From: Acidobacteriota bacterium
GTDB taxonomy: Bacteria; Acidobacteriota; Terriglobia; Terriglobales; Acidobacteriaceae
Length of the DNA: 60,527 nt
Reading direction: 5' to 3'
Assembly: GCA_003225175.1 (NCBI GenBank)
Contig: QIBA01000062.1
Span: forward strand, 1-60,527
In this document: in pieces, positions 20,301 to 29,430 of the stretch
How positions within the stretch are numbered: the stretch's first letter is position 1
Layout of the letters: each line of letters starts with the position of its first letter
Translations under genes and position numbers: made by a program
The notes under the pieces: model-generated
The model's database searches: none
What the model was told of the DNA's origin: nothing
The model's input: only the letters and a program-made list of their open reading frames with translations

Positions 20301-21070
20301 TGGGAAGCTCAAATTTTCACAGTTTGAGCGCGCGAGTGGAGAAGCGGCTCTCGCAGGGACTGTCGTTAATTGGCGTGTATACCTGGTCGAAGCTCATGGA
20401 GCGTGACGAGTGGCTGAACGCGACTGATCTTGCGCCGGAAAAACGCGTCTCGCCCTTCGATCACACCAATCATTTCGTGCTCGCAGCGAATTATGAGCTG
20501 CCGATTGGAAGAGGCAAGTTGATCAATCTGGAATCAGGCTGGGTAAACAGTCTGTTAGGGGGATGGAGCACGAATGCCATTTACACCTACCAGACAGGCG
20601 CTCCGATTCTGTGGATGAACGGCAGCACGAACAATCCGGGAGATTATCCGCTCTGCGCGGTTGCAACGGTCGCGGGCGCGTGTCCGAATGGCGGCAGTGG
20701 TGTGCCGCAGGCTGCAACAACGTTTCCGCTGACGAGTGTCGACAGCCGCCAAGTGAACGGAGCCTCGTTCGACATGTCACATTTCGTTACTGCCTCAGGG
20801 CAGCAGTTCCAATTCCATCTGCGCACACTCCCAACCACGTACAGTAATCTGAGGCAGGACGGCATCAACAATTTCGACGCATCGGTGATCAAGAGATTTG
20901 TGATCACCGAGAGTAAGTACTTCCAGTTCCGCATGGAAGCATTCAATGTGCTGAATCATCCGACGTTTGGAGCGCCGAATACTCAGGTGACGAGTGCGAA
21001 CTTCGGTCTGATTACTACCCAGGCCAATCGAGCGCGACAGCTGCAGATTGGATTGCGCTTCGTCTTCTAG
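17363..21070 (+). CDS. TonB-dependent receptor, Oar/CarA-like with carboxypeptidase-regulatory N-terminus
   Basis: The preferred start at 17363 has GAGGTG about 6 nt upstream and opens a signal peptide (MKNSIRACRVALAFTGFLF to FGQ). A CarboxypepD_reg domain follows (about residues 27-110, RGTISGSVLDPAGAAIPAAN), then a plug domain with the family marker DFPLNGRNPMM. A beta-barrel of more than 900 residues ends in QIGLRFVF, with the terminal Phe of outer-membrane barrels. These expanded receptors are abundant in Acidobacteriota and are thought to import oligosaccharides or other large substrates. A clear terminator follows, then a secreted double pectinase, so pectin fragments are a reasonable guess for the substrate. 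Confidence 0.92.
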   Translation: MKNSIRACRVALAFTGFLFSSLGIFGQESRGTISGSVLDPAGAAIPAANVTATEMRTGVQTPTKSDASGHYNLPFLPPGEYQIEAAAAGFRSFVRRGITLASSDHPLIDLRLEVGQASQTVTVSADAPMLEVANSSISQSITTKEVEDFPLNGRNPMMVAQLAIGVIATGQPSLVHPFDNGAASAWSIGGTPSQTAEILMDGAPNATWDNRVAYAPPQDAVQEVKVKAFDGDASYGHTGSGTINQVMKTGTNNMHGSVYWFSQPSALAANSFFNNRAGIAAAETKLNQYGFTAGGPVDVPKVYSGKNKLFWFAAFERLTDSQPNTKLLTVPTAAERNGDFSALLNLGSSFQIYNPYSGVTSGSTVARKSFFCDAAGNPITPNLTPGAGFGTQATGTPCNKIPQQLLSPVASKYLQFYPQPNLSGNSTGYGNFANSVTTDDNYSNELGRIDWAMSDRSRLAFNVRHNNQLQSKNNYFNNNTTGSQLVRQNWGGSVDEVFTFSPTTVLDVRANYTRLREAHPSPNAGFDPTTLGFPAYTVSNSRYLQLPAISFGTSCGSDTTQAASFDCFGATTSDLIPSESYQIYGNVVKQLSAHTLKFGVDARRYLLDAQTFGASSGTYSFNNSWTNGPNANSPASNFGQDFAAFMLGVPTSGSYDVNTRGTYTSYYYALFVQDDWRIKHNLTINIGLRYDRDNPYSEKLGRTVNGFDTTSANPIAAAAIAAYSKKPIPQIPAGSFAVPGGLTFATPQDGSIWDNTSNLVSPRVGFAWSPDKFGGKTVFRGGFGMFVQPIAMSNLNPTGSYSSSPIVTQEGFSATTPVVIPSNFLVPSATLSNPFPTGFLQPTGSASGLATFNGQNITFFDGKMQNPYSERWTFGIQQELSPNLVMEIAYIGNHAVHLPLAFTQFNGIPRQYLSTLPYRDTAVNSALTASVANPFAGLIPGTSLNGSTTTVRQLLAPFPEFPVVDSTTFSSGVTERNANVGSSNFHSLSARVEKRLSQGLSLIGVYTWSKLMERDEWLNATDLAPEKRVSPFDHTNHFVLAANYELPIGRGKLINLESGWVNSLLGGWSTNAIYTYQTGAPILWMNGSTNNPGDYPLCAVATVAGACPNGGSGVPQAATTFPLTSVDSRQVNGASFDMSHFVTASGQQFQFHLRTLPTTYSNLRQDGINNFDASVIKRFVITESKYFQFRMEAFNVLNHPTFGAPNTQVTSANFGLITTQANRARQLQIGLRFVF

Positions 21071-21102
21071 GCTATTCGTACCCGACGAGGGGATTAAGGA
21101 AG

Positions 21103-21127
21103 GGCACGGCTCAATCCGTGCCTTTTT
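21103..21127 (+). terminator. Intrinsic terminator after the first TonB receptor
   Basis: GGCACGG and CCGTGCC form a 7-bp stem with loop CTCAAT, followed directly by five T. It lies 33 nt after the stop codon. Confidence 0.9.
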
Positions 21128-21172
21128 CCTAATCGGGCTACTCTAAGCGTTGAAGTTGCACCACAATTTATC

Positions 21173-23548
21173 TTGCACATCGCACGCAATAGGCTCTTCT
21201 CATCTCCGACCATTTCGGGAATTGGCGTCTGGTTGTTCGCAGTAGCCAATTCGCTGCTTCTGATTTCTCCAGTGCTGGCGCAAGATACGCGCACCGTAAC
21301 TGAGCCGCATATTCCTGCCGTCTGCGCAACCTTGACAGCTGCTCTGTCGGCGAAGGCTGGCGTCCTTGCAGAAGCTGACGAACAAAAACTCGACACAGTT
21401 CGGCTTCAAGAGGCAATTGACTCCTGCGCTCCAGGTAAGGCTATAGAGCTGCGTGGCGAAGCGGGAAAGAACGCGTTCCTTTCTGGGCCTTTGGAGTTGC
21501 GGCATGCCGTTACCCTTCTGATCGATTCCGGCGTAACGCTCCTCGCATCGCGAGATCCGCGCCTGTTTGATGTCTATCCTGGCGTATGTGGAACAGTGAC
21601 AGCTCAGCAGCGGCGAGGTTGCAAGCCGCTCATCCACGTAGCGGACACCGCCGCTGCCGTGATGGGCGACGGAATCATCGACGGTCGCGGTGGCTCAAAG
21701 TTGCTGAATGCGGCGACGAGCTGGTGGGATCTTGCGCAAGAAGCGAAGGTAAAGAACGCATATCAGAATTGCCCGAGGATCATCGTTGCCGAGCGAGCGG
21801 ACAATTTCATTCTGTATCGCATCACGCTGAAGAACTCCCCGAATTTCCACGTGATCGTCAGCCGCACGAACGGCTTCACTGCCTGGGAAGTGAAGATCGA
21901 CTCGCCTAAGACGGCGCGCAACACCGACGGCATCGATCCATCATCATCAACGAATGTGAGCATCCTGCATTCCTACATTCATGCAGGAGACGACAACGTT
22001 GCTATCAAGGCAGGCTCGGCTGGTCCCGCGTCGCACATTACGATCGCAGACGATCACTTCTACACCGGTCATGGAATGTCGATCGGCAGCGAGACGAATG
22101 GTGGTGTGGAGGCGATCGAGGTTCGCGACTTAACGATTGACGGAGCTGACAATGGAATTCGCATCAAGTCGAACTCGACTCGCGGCGGCGTGGTTCGCAA
22201 CGTGTCCTATTCGAATGTCTGCATTCGCAACGTGAAGGAGCCTCTGGTTTTCGATCCGTACTACAGCACGGAGCGCGGCACTGATGTTCCAAGCTTCGAG
22301 GGCATCAAGCTGAACAGTGTTCACGTGATGACTCTCGGTAAGATGACTTTCGTCGGCAGCGATCTTCAGCATCTCCTGAGAATTCGCCTCGATGGGGTTC
22401 GGGCTGACTCCTACGACCCAAAGCAAGTTCGTGCTGCGAATGCGAGGATTGCCATCGGTCCCCGCGGAACCAACTTCGTGCCAAGCGGAGAGAACGTGAT
22501 CGTCGATGGAAAGGCAGGCGCTCCGGAAGCTCCGAGCTGCGATGGCCGGTTCGTTCCCTTTCCCGCGCCGGCCACAGGCCCATCGCAAAAGCAGGCAACT
22601 TCTGACCATCCGATCATCGTTGCTCCGGACGGTTCGGGTGATTACAAGTCCATTCAGGAAGCCATCAATTCACTTCCCGAAACAGGAGGCACGATCCATG
22701 TGCGCCCAGGCACGTATCGTGAGGTGGTCGAGATCTCGAAAGCGAATGTTCGATTGATTGGCGATGAAAAGATTCCCTCCACGACAGTCATTGTCTTTGA
22801 CAAGAGCGCGGGCAGTGCTGGCGGAACATTCAAGAGCGCGACGGTCAACGTGACCGGCGACAATTTCTATGCCGAAGGAATTACATTCCAGAACGATTTC
22901 AGCCAAAGAAGTCCCACGACAACCCAAGGCGCGCAGGCGGTCGCGCTCTCGGTTCAGGGCGATCGAGCAGTCTTCCGCCGCGTGCGTCTTCTGGGAGCGC
23001 AGGACACCTTATTTGCGGCGGCCAAATCGTGCGCGTCGGATACGGGTCCGTGCATTCCCGCACGACAGTACTTTGAAGATTGCTACATTGAGGGGCACGT
23101 CGACTTTATCTTTGGTGACAGCAAGGCGCTGTTTCGCAACTGCGAAATCCACGCAATTGCGCACAAAACCGTGTACCTCACGGCGCAAAGCAAACGCTAT
23201 CCCGGTCAGGAAAGTGGATACATTTTTGACCATTGCAGAGTAACTGCGGCCGAGGGCGTGGGCGAGCTGTGGTTGGGAAGACCCTGGCGTGCGTATGCTT
23301 CTGTAGTCTTTCTCAATACGGAGCTGCAGGCTCAAGTTGCGCCAAAAGGATGGAGCGAATGGCATTCGGGCGAGACCCACTCGCTGGAGACTGCATACTA
23401 CGCAGAGTATCGCTCGTCAGGACCGGGAGCGAATTCAACAAGCCGCGATTCACACTCACGTCAGCTGAGCGCCGGCGATGCGGAGCGGCTGTTGGCCAGT
23501 AGTCTCAAAATAGGAAACGATAACTGGAACTCGGCCGCGGTTCGTTGA
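21173..23548 (+). CDS. Secreted bifunctional pectinase: GH28 polygalacturonase fused to CE8 pectin methylesterase
   Basis: This 791-residue protein has a signal peptide (about residues 15-36). The GH28 half (about 70-460) carries all hallmark motifs: NTDGID (250-255), DDNVAIK (273-279), GHGMSIGS (299-306) and RIKS (330-333), giving catalytic Asp252, Asp273, Asp274 and His300. A short Pro-rich linker leads to the CE8 half (about 477-770) with GAQDTL (Asp611), DFIFG (Asp644) and LGRPW (Arg703). CE8 removes methyl esters from pectin, making polygalacturonate that GH28 then cleaves, so one chain does two successive steps. The start is TTG with no obvious ribosome binding site, and is the weakest point of the model. 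Confidence 0.93.
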   Translation: MHIARNRLFSSPTISGIGVWLFAVANSLLLISPVLAQDTRTVTEPHIPAVCATLTAALSAKAGVLAEADEQKLDTVRLQEAIDSCAPGKAIELRGEAGKNAFLSGPLELRHAVTLLIDSGVTLLASRDPRLFDVYPGVCGTVTAQQRRGCKPLIHVADTAAAVMGDGIIDGRGGSKLLNAATSWWDLAQEAKVKNAYQNCPRIIVAERADNFILYRITLKNSPNFHVIVSRTNGFTAWEVKIDSPKTARNTDGIDPSSSTNVSILHSYIHAGDDNVAIKAGSAGPASHITIADDHFYTGHGMSIGSETNGGVEAIEVRDLTIDGADNGIRIKSNSTRGGVVRNVSYSNVCIRNVKEPLVFDPYYSTERGTDVPSFEGIKLNSVHVMTLGKMTFVGSDLQHLLRIRLDGVRADSYDPKQVRAANARIAIGPRGTNFVPSGENVIVDGKAGAPEAPSCDGRFVPFPAPATGPSQKQATSDHPIIVAPDGSGDYKSIQEAINSLPETGGTIHVRPGTYREVVEISKANVRLIGDEKIPSTTVIVFDKSAGSAGGTFKSATVNVTGDNFYAEGITFQNDFSQRSPTTTQGAQAVALSVQGDRAVFRRVRLLGAQDTLFAAAKSCASDTGPCIPARQYFEDCYIEGHVDFIFGDSKALFRNCEIHAIAHKTVYLTAQSKRYPGQESGYIFDHCRVTAAEGVGELWLGRPWRAYASVVFLNTELQAQVAPKGWSEWHSGETHSLETAYYAEYRSSGPGANSTSRDSHSRQLSAGDAERLLASSLKIGNDNWNSAAVR

Positions 23549-23638
23549 AGCAAAGCAAACCATAGGTCTAAGTGACCGGTGGGCATTCGTCCAATCGCAA
23601 GTCGTTTTACCCGTGGGTTTTCCCGCGGCGGCGGAAGA

Positions 23639-24169
23639 TCAGTATGTAGCCAGGGCCGGAGCTTCCTCACGCGTCGCAACGGACTCTGACTTTTTCCTGG
23701 AATCACTATCGTTCGTCGAGAAATGCGCCTTGGGATCAGGGAGGCGCATGTCCACTTTTCCGTGGTAGTACGCGCCGTACTCGATGCTGATTCGTCCGGC
23801 GCACACGTTGCCGGTCAGGCTGCCGCCGCTGTGAACTTCCACGCGATCACTGGCGGTAACGTTCCCGTCGACCGTCCCTCGGATGATCACTTCGCCGGCT
23901 TGCATGTTCGAACTGACAACGGCGTCACGTCCAACGTTTATGTGGCAATCGCGCAGTGAAATCGGGCCTTCGATCTTGCCTTCAATGTGGATCGGTTCCG
24001 AGCCGCTGACCTCTCCCTTGATGACAAGGGATTTTCCGATATAGGTGATCCGCTCATCGGAACGTGGACTTTTCACAGCTGGAGCGGAGCTCACAGTCGT
24101 GGAAGTAGGCTTGGGCTCTGGTGCTGAGGGTTGCGATGGACTGCCGTTCGGACGTGAGGGACTCCACAT
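23639..24169 (-). CDS. Bactofilin
   Basis: This 176-residue protein has a Pro/Ser-rich N-terminal tail (residues 1-40) and then a bactofilin (DUF583) beta-helix with regular repeats: ITYIGKSLVIKGEVSGSEPI, the segment HIEGKIEGPISL, AGEVIIRGTVDGNV and SGGSLTGNVCAGRISIEYGA. Bactofilins polymerise without nucleotide on the inner face of the membrane and organise cell shape or wall synthesis. The gene converges with the pectinase; no peptidase partner (M23) adjoins. The charged C-terminal tail is variable in the family. Confidence 0.93.
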   Translation of the reverse strand: MWSPSRPNGSPSQPSAPEPKPTSTTVSSAPAVKSPRSDERITYIGKSLVIKGEVSGSEPIHIEGKIEGPISLRDCHINVGRDAVVSSNMQAGEVIIRGTVDGNVTASDRVEVHSGGSLTGNVCAGRISIEYGAYYHGKVDMRLPDPKAHFSTNDSDSRKKSESVATREEAPALATY

Positions 24170-24327
24170 GGGGGCATGATCCTCTTAACAAAAGATGTTG
24201 GTGAGGATGTTCTATCTCGGAGTTGAACTTCTGAATAGGTGCCGTAAGGTCATGGCCGGAGATTGGTCGGCACAATGACGGAGGCCTTACTTCCTAAGGA
24301 GTTAAGAGAGAGTTTCAAATCTCATTG

Positions 24328-24728
24328 CTACCAGATGGTTCTTACCGCATGAGCTCTTTGAATGACTTCATCGGCTGTAACTAGAGATAGGTCCTCGACC
24401 AAGGCAGTAGCACCAATAATCCGATCCATTGGGTCTTTCGGATAGGCACTTGGGAGTTGAAGCGATCGTGCCGCGATATGGCGATTGATTGGCACGATCG
24501 TGAAGCGCGACTCGACCTCGCCTAAGAATGACTCCAAGGAGACACTTAGCCCAATCGCTTTCGCGCGATTAGATTAGCAATTTCGAACAGAGAAACATCG
24601 GAGACGAAAAGGCCGCTTGCGCGCTTTCTGGCATGTTCGATCGCTGCCGTCGCTTTTCTCGACAGCCGTGTCGGCTCGGCCAAGACCAGGACGTGCGTAT
24701 CGAGGACCAGCACTAGTCCGTTTCCCAC
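24328..24728 (-). pseudogene. PIN-domain (VapC-type) toxin, frameshifted
   Basis: Two ORFs in different frames together make one VapC-like PIN protein. The first reads LVLDTHVLVLAEPTRLS to EIANLIARKRLG with the first catalytic Asp (LDTH) and the mid Glu (SLFEIA). The second reads LSVSLESFLGEVESRF to PKDPMDRIIGATALV and LSLVTADEVI with the late Asp residues. The break lies at a GGG run near 24551; one more G would join RKRLG to LSVSLESF. PIN toxins are Mg-dependent RNases. As read, the toxin is truncated and should be inactive, unless this is a sequencing error in a homopolymer. It overlaps its antitoxin by 16 nt. Confidence 0.85.
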
Positions 24729-24949
24729 TCGTCGTCAGGAATCACTGGCCCGATTATGTCACCAAGAATCTTGACTTTGCCCTTCATGACCCCGTAGAAG
24801 TCATGTTGATCGGGATCCACAGGCACGAGTTTCGCAACAGGCTTTCCATGTTTCGTGATGATGACGGACTCGCACTTTGCCTGCACCTCGTCCATGACGG
24901 CCAGACACTTGTTCTTGAATTCGCCCGCCGGCATGCTCTTAGTCTTCAT
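24713..24949 (-). CDS. Phd/YefM-family antitoxin (VapB role)
   Basis: This 78-residue protein begins MKTKSMPAGEFKNKCLAVMD, and the core KCESVIITKHGKPVAKLVPV is the classic Phd/YefM DNA-binding half. Its acidic, tryptophan-containing C-terminus (VIPDDEWETD) would neutralise the PIN toxin. It precedes and overlaps the toxin gene, the standard order for type II modules, and likely represses its own promoter. It is intact even though the toxin frame is broken. Confidence 0.88.
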   Translation of the reverse strand: MKTKSMPAGEFKNKCLAVMDEVQAKCESVIITKHGKPVAKLVPVDPDQHDFYGVMKGKVKILGDIIGPVIPDDEWETD

Positions 24950-25061
24950 AATTCCGGGGTGTCCCCTAGCATCATCCTGAACTCTAGACTATGGTCATAA
25001 TGCCATAGCCAGAACGACCGGATTTGGTTCGGGCAGGCGTCGTAGATGGAAATACGCTGCC

Positions 25062-25298
25062 ATGCTGCTGGAGGACCTGCGTTCTGGCTATCAGTTACTC
25101 TCTCCTAAGCGCGAGGAAATCAAAGCATTTATGGCGCGAAGTTTCGAATATCAACGACGATCGGGCGCGCCAGTCTTTGTGCAGGAATCATCTCGCTTCG
25201 GCAGGCACAAACTAGCCGTTTACATCGACAGAGCGCGCCGCGCCGAGTCCTTGGGCCCGAAAAATACCAGGACTGCGAGCCGCTCGGTGATGTCGTAG
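25062..25298 (+). CDS. Small uncharacterised ORF, doubtful
   Basis: This 78-codon frame (MLLEDLRSGYQLLSPKREEI..) lies in the spacer between the antitoxin and the cupin gene and runs into the cupin gene antisense. The first 60 residues look like a soluble helical protein, while the tail overlaps the coding cupin. A GGAGG-like sequence is not present at a good distance. It may be a real small gene or a remnant; no family recognised. Confidence 0.2.
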   Translation: MLLEDLRSGYQLLSPKREEIKAFMARSFEYQRRSGAPVFVQESSRFGRHKLAVYIDRARRAESLGPKNTRTASRSVMS

Positions 25299-25567
25299 AA
25301 CAAATGATGCTCTCGAGCCGGCACGAAGATGATCGTGCCCGGACCTACATTGAAACTCCTGATGTCATCTCCGGCGCCAACCTTCATTTTCGCGCGTCCA
25401 CTGGCAACGTAATAAACTTCGTCCTCCGCATGCGGAATCTGCTTATCGGCGTCTCCTTCATCTAATACATAGATGCCGACGCTGAACGACGGAACTCGCA
25501 CGAATTCCAGGTATCTCTGATTGGAGCTTGCCAGTAATTCTGAAAATTCAAACATGTTCACATGCAT
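25220..25567 (-). CDS. Single-domain cupin protein
   Basis: This 115-residue protein has cupin motif 1 (IPHAEDEVYYVASGRAKMKV) and motif 2 (VGPGTIIFVPAREHHLFYD), with His and Glu residues that could bind one metal. It is the last gene of a minus-strand unit, 12 nt after the outer-membrane barrel gene, so it is probably co-transcribed with the TIR-kinase and membrane ATPase genes. Cupins of this size may bind a small ligand or act as an isomerase, dioxygenase or sensor; the function cannot be read from the sequence. Confidence 0.8.
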   Translation of the reverse strand: MHVNMFEFSELLASSNQRYLEFVRVPSFSVGIYVLDEGDADKQIPHAEDEVYYVASGRAKMKVGAGDDIRSFNVGPGTIIFVPAREHHLFYDITERLAVLVFFGPKDSARRALSM

Positions 25568-25579
25568 AATGGGCGGGAC

Positions 25580-26938
25580 CTAAAAGGTGTACGAAAGACC
25601 AGCGAGCGGGACTACTTTGGCACGTAAACCACCATCGTCAAGAGTAAAAAAGATGTTTCCGGTGAGTAGAAGGTTTCGATAAATACCATACTTCGCACCA
25701 ACTGAAAGATTGTTCATCAGGAACGAGCCTTTTGAGGGCTGGATGTCTGCGATATCGTTGTGCACGGCACCTTGCATGTCGGTGAAAGGAACCGTGCTCA
25801 AGCGTTCCCCTCCCAGCACTCTTTGCCCGAGAAGGTCGGTCGCAAGCGTGACGCGTGACGTGAGTCGTACATCCACGCCGCCTGAATAATAAAGCTGATT
25901 AGGCAACCGCGCGGTTTTTCCAGTGGAAATGTCTCCAGCTAATATCGAATCACCATTCCATCCATAGCCGAAGTTCACGTGCGGAGATACACGCGCACGG
26001 TAAGAAGCGGCTATGAACGGTCTGATACCCCAAGCTCCGGAACCCAGGAAATTCAGTTCATCACCGCTGGGCACGCGGCCGTCGATTCCGCCGGCGATCG
26101 CCAGACGTTCTCGCGAGACTAATGTGCCCTTAAGCCGAAAGACTACATCGCCAAGTCCTGCTGCGCTTCGTGCCGTCGTGAAAGTGTGATCGGTGCTGCC
26201 GAACGGATTGTTGGCGTCGAAGAAGTGATATTCGCCTCCGAACGAGGAACGGTCATTGCAGTTACCCGCCAATTCGCAGGCCGGAATGCGCACAATGTGC
26301 GCGCTCGACGCTACACCCATGCGCACATCCAGGATGGGAATCGCAACCGAGACATCGATCCTGTTGGTGAGTCCAAAGGTGCCAAACATCGTGAACTGGT
26401 GCAGCTTGAGATCAATTCGATTGGTCGTGACGATGTAGTCTTTCTCGAACTCCGGGAATTGTCCGTTGATCTGGAATTCAATGTGCTTGAAATCTGCGGG
26501 CAGATGCTTCAAATCGATCCCATCGAGCTTATCGAATGAGAAGAATTGATAGTTTGCGCCAAGATAGAGTCGGTGTCGGCCGATGGTTTCGGCTCGTTCG
26601 CCGAAAATGGGACCATAGCTTTCGGTTGTCCGCGTGAACACTCCCAGAGCTTTATCGAAGGTGAAAGTAATCGCGGAAGCCGGCGAAGCGAGCGGCAGGA
26701 TCGAGAGTTCCTGGCTTAGAGCAGAGTTGAGTGGCGTGAAGCTTTGTTGAAAGCTCGCCTGAAAATGAGCCTGGTGATTCGGATTTGGCAGTATGAGCCC
26801 AGCCGGACCATACAGCTGGGGAATCCCGCATATCAATTTTCCCGAATTGGTACTGGACGGACAGACTTGTGCTTCTATAAATGGATCAGCTAAGGACAGC
26901 GCCAACACACACATCATCACGCGAAGCGTGGTCTTCAC
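25580..26938 (-). CDS. Outer-membrane beta-barrel protein of unknown function
   Basis: This 452-residue protein has a signal peptide (MKTTLRVMMCVLALSLADPF..EA), then alternating hydrophobic strands, e.g. HRLYLGANYQFFSFDKL and RIDVSVAIPILDVRMGV, and a C-terminal LAGLSYTF ending in Phe as required for barrel insertion. Gly-rich turn motifs such as AAGLGDVVFRLKGTL are typical of transporter-like or OmpA-like barrels of unknown role. It starts 20 nt after the STAND/PEGA gene and ends 12 nt before the cupin, so it belongs to a four-gene unit with the kinase-TIR protein. It may form the outer-membrane end of an envelope signalling complex or be an unrelated passenger. Confidence 0.75.
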   Translation of the reverse strand: MKTTLRVMMCVLALSLADPFIEAQVCPSSTNSGKLICGIPQLYGPAGLILPNPNHQAHFQASFQQSFTPLNSALSQELSILPLASPASAITFTFDKALGVFTRTTESYGPIFGERAETIGRHRLYLGANYQFFSFDKLDGIDLKHLPADFKHIEFQINGQFPEFEKDYIVTTNRIDLKLHQFTMFGTFGLTNRIDVSVAIPILDVRMGVASSAHIVRIPACELAGNCNDRSSFGGEYHFFDANNPFGSTDHTFTTARSAAGLGDVVFRLKGTLVSRERLAIAGGIDGRVPSGDELNFLGSGAWGIRPFIAASYRARVSPHVNFGYGWNGDSILAGDISTGKTARLPNQLYYSGGVDVRLTSRVTLATDLLGQRVLGGERLSTVPFTDMQGAVHNDIADIQPSKGSFLMNNLSVGAKYGIYRNLLLTGNIFFTLDDGGLRAKVVPLAGLSYTF

Positions 26939-26958
26939 CGTAAGTCCCCTGAATAGGC

Positions 26959-29430
26959 TTACTGCACAGACTCAATCATCCACTGCCCGGCCTGCTTGCC
27001 CAACTGAATTGTGACAGTACTGGATTCCGATTTCCGAATGCCGCCTTTAAAGATGTACTGGAGGGAGCGCAAGCATGTCACAGTGGCATGCGCTCCGTCA
27101 ATTTGGGGATCGGAAAACTTCAGGTCCATCTGAATGGACTCGGCGTCGCGGAAGGAGGTCCTTATTTTGTTGAGTTCCTGCTTGTGCAGACTGGGCCACA
27201 CGGCTGCCAGTTGATTCGCGTCTTTTTGCGTAAAGGCCTGGGAGAACCGCATCAACGTTGCTCGAACCGCTTGTGCGTCATCCGAATGAACTGGAGCGGC
27301 TGCTGTGGAAACGGTTTGCAGTTTGCGAAGCTCCGCTCGCGCATCTTCCACATATGGACTCTCTGGATAGGTCTTAAGGAATGCCTGCAAAGCGCCAGGA
27401 TCCTTCCCATTGTGGGCGGTTCTCCAATCAAATTCTTCCTGCTGCAGCCTGGCAGCCAATGCGCGAGCCGCCGAGTTGTAGCGTCCCTGCGGATACTTAT
27501 TCAGGAAGCGGTCGAGCGCAACCAGATCCCTGGTGTTGCGGAGAGTGTTCCACTCGAGTTCCTCGCCCCGGGCGCGGGCCTGGTCTGCAAATCGTCCGCT
27601 TGGATAGGTGCGTAAATAGGCTTCGAGGGCAGAAGGATCGTGACTATTTGCCAGCGCCAGCCAGTTCTGGAGTTCGACATCGGGACGCAACTGTCCATCA
27701 AGAACGACCTGCTTGCCGAGCAAGAACTCCTGATTGATCTGCCGCGAGAGATAGCCATCTTTCGCAAACGTGAGGGCGTGCATCCCAGGTCGAACATCAG
27801 CAGAGAAGGTTCCATCCGGCTGGACAGTGCCTACGTCCACGGCATCGATCGAGATCTTCGCGCCTGGCACTCCCTGCCGAACTGCGAGCGCGGTGCTGAG
27901 GACGATTTGCTTCTGCAGCTTAAAGAGAAGCTGCGTCTCTTTGTTTGCCAGCACCTCCGCCGTTTGAACGACGCTTTGAAATTGCGGCTTCTCTACTCTG
28001 ACCGTGTATTTGCCGGGTTGCAGGACTTGGAGCAAGAGCGTGCCGGAGTGACTTGTACGTCCATATTCACGATCGTTGATAAAGACAAGGGCATTGCCTT
28101 CGCTGCTCTTCACCAGGAGAGCTCCCGTTTCGGCAGCGACGGCGCTGGGCGGAGTAAACGATGCCCAGAACACAGGCGGTTCCGGCGCTTTGGCGCGATA
28201 CGGCTCGATGGTTGTTTTCACGCGATACACGCTGAGGTAGGCGTAGACAGCGATTCCCAAAATGAGTGGGACCGCGATTGCCATAGCCAATTTCAATCCG
28301 CGCAGATACGCGGCGCGCTGACGCCGGACCTCGGCGCCAGGCAAATTTGTCTGCACCCATTCGCGGTCGAAGGTGTGCCGGTACACACGATTGCGAACTT
28401 CCACCGTTCCAGAGTGGGAACGAGTGATTCCGGAGAGCCGCAGTACGGAAATGAGCGGATCAGTTTCGTCATCGCGTACGCGCTTACCGCTCCAGATGTT
28501 GGCGTATAGCGTGAGCAGGCTGATGGCGTCAACTTCGCTGCGCAGGATGCGTTCGCGCACAAAGGTCAGGTTGTCGTCGTGCTGGCGCGCTCTCTGCGAC
28601 AGAAACAGCTCCTGACAAATCCGATCGACTGCGGCAGGAGTGCTGGCACGCTCTTGAGCCAGGGTTAAACAAAGCCGCTGCGTCAGATAAGGATGTCCGC
28701 CTGTCCAGTGCAGCACTCGCTTAAGCAGTCGGCGAGCAGTATCAGGATTTGCGGACAGTCCTTCGCACAAGGGGGCGGCATCGTGTTCGGTAAAGTCGGT
28801 AAGCTGAATGCGATGCCCGATGTTAAAGGGCGTGGTGCGCGTGTCCCGAATCAGGTCCGATGGAGTTGCTACGCCGAGCAGGCAGAAGGTCAGGCGATTC
28901 AGCTCAGCATCATGCGTTCGGCGATTGTAGAGTTCGCGAATGCCGGCAAAAAACTCATCGGCTGAGAACGGCAAGCTGCGGACGGAGTCGATTTCATCGA
29001 CAAAGATGACGATTTTTCCCGGACAGCGCGGCAGCACAACCTCGCGCAGGGCAGCCATCCATCGCTGCATGGCGCCAATATGCTTGTGATCGAACCAGAA
29101 TTCTTCAAGCTCGTCTTCGAGCTCAAGCTGCTGCGCGATGCGCTCCAGCAAACCGTTGTACCACTGCTCGGAGCTCAGGTTCTGGCCGAGTCCGGTGAGG
29201 TCGAGCACAGTGATGGAGAATCCTTCTTCGCGGAGGCGCGCCGCCGTGCGGACCATCAACGACGATTTGCCCATTTGCCTCGAAGTGAGCACATAGCAGA
29301 TTGCGCCACGATGGAGTGCGGAATAGAGATCCTCGTCGGCCGCGCGGGCCACATAACAGGCGGCATCGCGACGCAGCGTACCTCCGGCGATGAAGAAGCT
29401 GTCACTCGAAATGGCGGCGCGCGTGCTCAT
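26959..29430 (-). CDS. Inner-membrane STAND-like ATPase with PEGA domain and YP repeats
   Basis: In this 823-residue protein, residues 1-360 form an AAA-like (AAA_35 type) STAND ATPase with Walker [11 protein letters not shown] (49-58), Walker B VIFVDEID (Asp145, Glu146) and the family motif GGHPYLTQR (244-252). One membrane helix (about 380-400) follows. Beyond it lies a PEGA-like domain (about 443-510, [19 protein letters not shown]), a second similar unit, three repeats ending in YPxGRY/YPESPY (about 605-730), and an NTF2/SnoaL-like C-terminus (about 735-823). The topology suggests a cytosolic ATPase with a periplasmic sensor or wall-binding part. Its start overlaps the kinase-TIR gene by ATGA. 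The same ATPase module recurs in that gene. Confidence 0.82.
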   Translation of the reverse strand: MSTRAAISSDSFFIAGGTLRRDAACYVARAADEDLYSALHRGAICYVLTSRQMGKSSLMVRTAARLREEGFSITVLDLTGLGQNLSSEQWYNGLLERIAQQLELEDELEEFWFDHKHIGAMQRWMAALREVVLPRCPGKIVIFVDEIDSVRSLPFSADEFFAGIRELYNRRTHDAELNRLTFCLLGVATPSDLIRDTRTTPFNIGHRIQLTDFTEHDAAPLCEGLSANPDTARRLLKRVLHWTGGHPYLTQRLCLTLAQERASTPAAVDRICQELFLSQRARQHDDNLTFVRERILRSEVDAISLLTLYANIWSGKRVRDDETDPLISVLRLSGITRSHSGTVEVRNRVYRHTFDREWVQTNLPGAEVRRQRAAYLRGLKLAMAIAVPLILGIAVYAYLSVYRVKTTIEPYRAKAPEPPVFWASFTPPSAVAAETGALLVKSSEGNALVFINDREYGRTSHSGTLLLQVLQPGKYTVRVEKPQFQSVVQTAEVLANKETQLLFKLQKQIVLSTALAVRQGVPGAKISIDAVDVGTVQPDGTFSADVRPGMHALTFAKDGYLSRQINQEFLLGKQVVLDGQLRPDVELQNWLALANSHDPSALEAYLRTYPSGRFADQARARGEELEWNTLRNTRDLVALDRFLNKYPQGRYNSAARALAARLQQEEFDWRTAHNGKDPGALQAFLKTYPESPYVEDARAELRKLQTVSTAAAPVHSDDAQAVRATLMRFSQAFTQKDANQLAAVWPSLHKQELNKIRTSFRDAESIQMDLKFSDPQIDGAHATVTCLRSLQYIFKGGIRKSESSTVTIQLGKQAGQWMIESVQ

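Noticed and set aside
27640-28509. 289-residue ORF antisense to the membrane STAND gene
   Set aside because: No recognisable motifs; the opposite frame has Walker motifs, a PEGA domain and an operon context.
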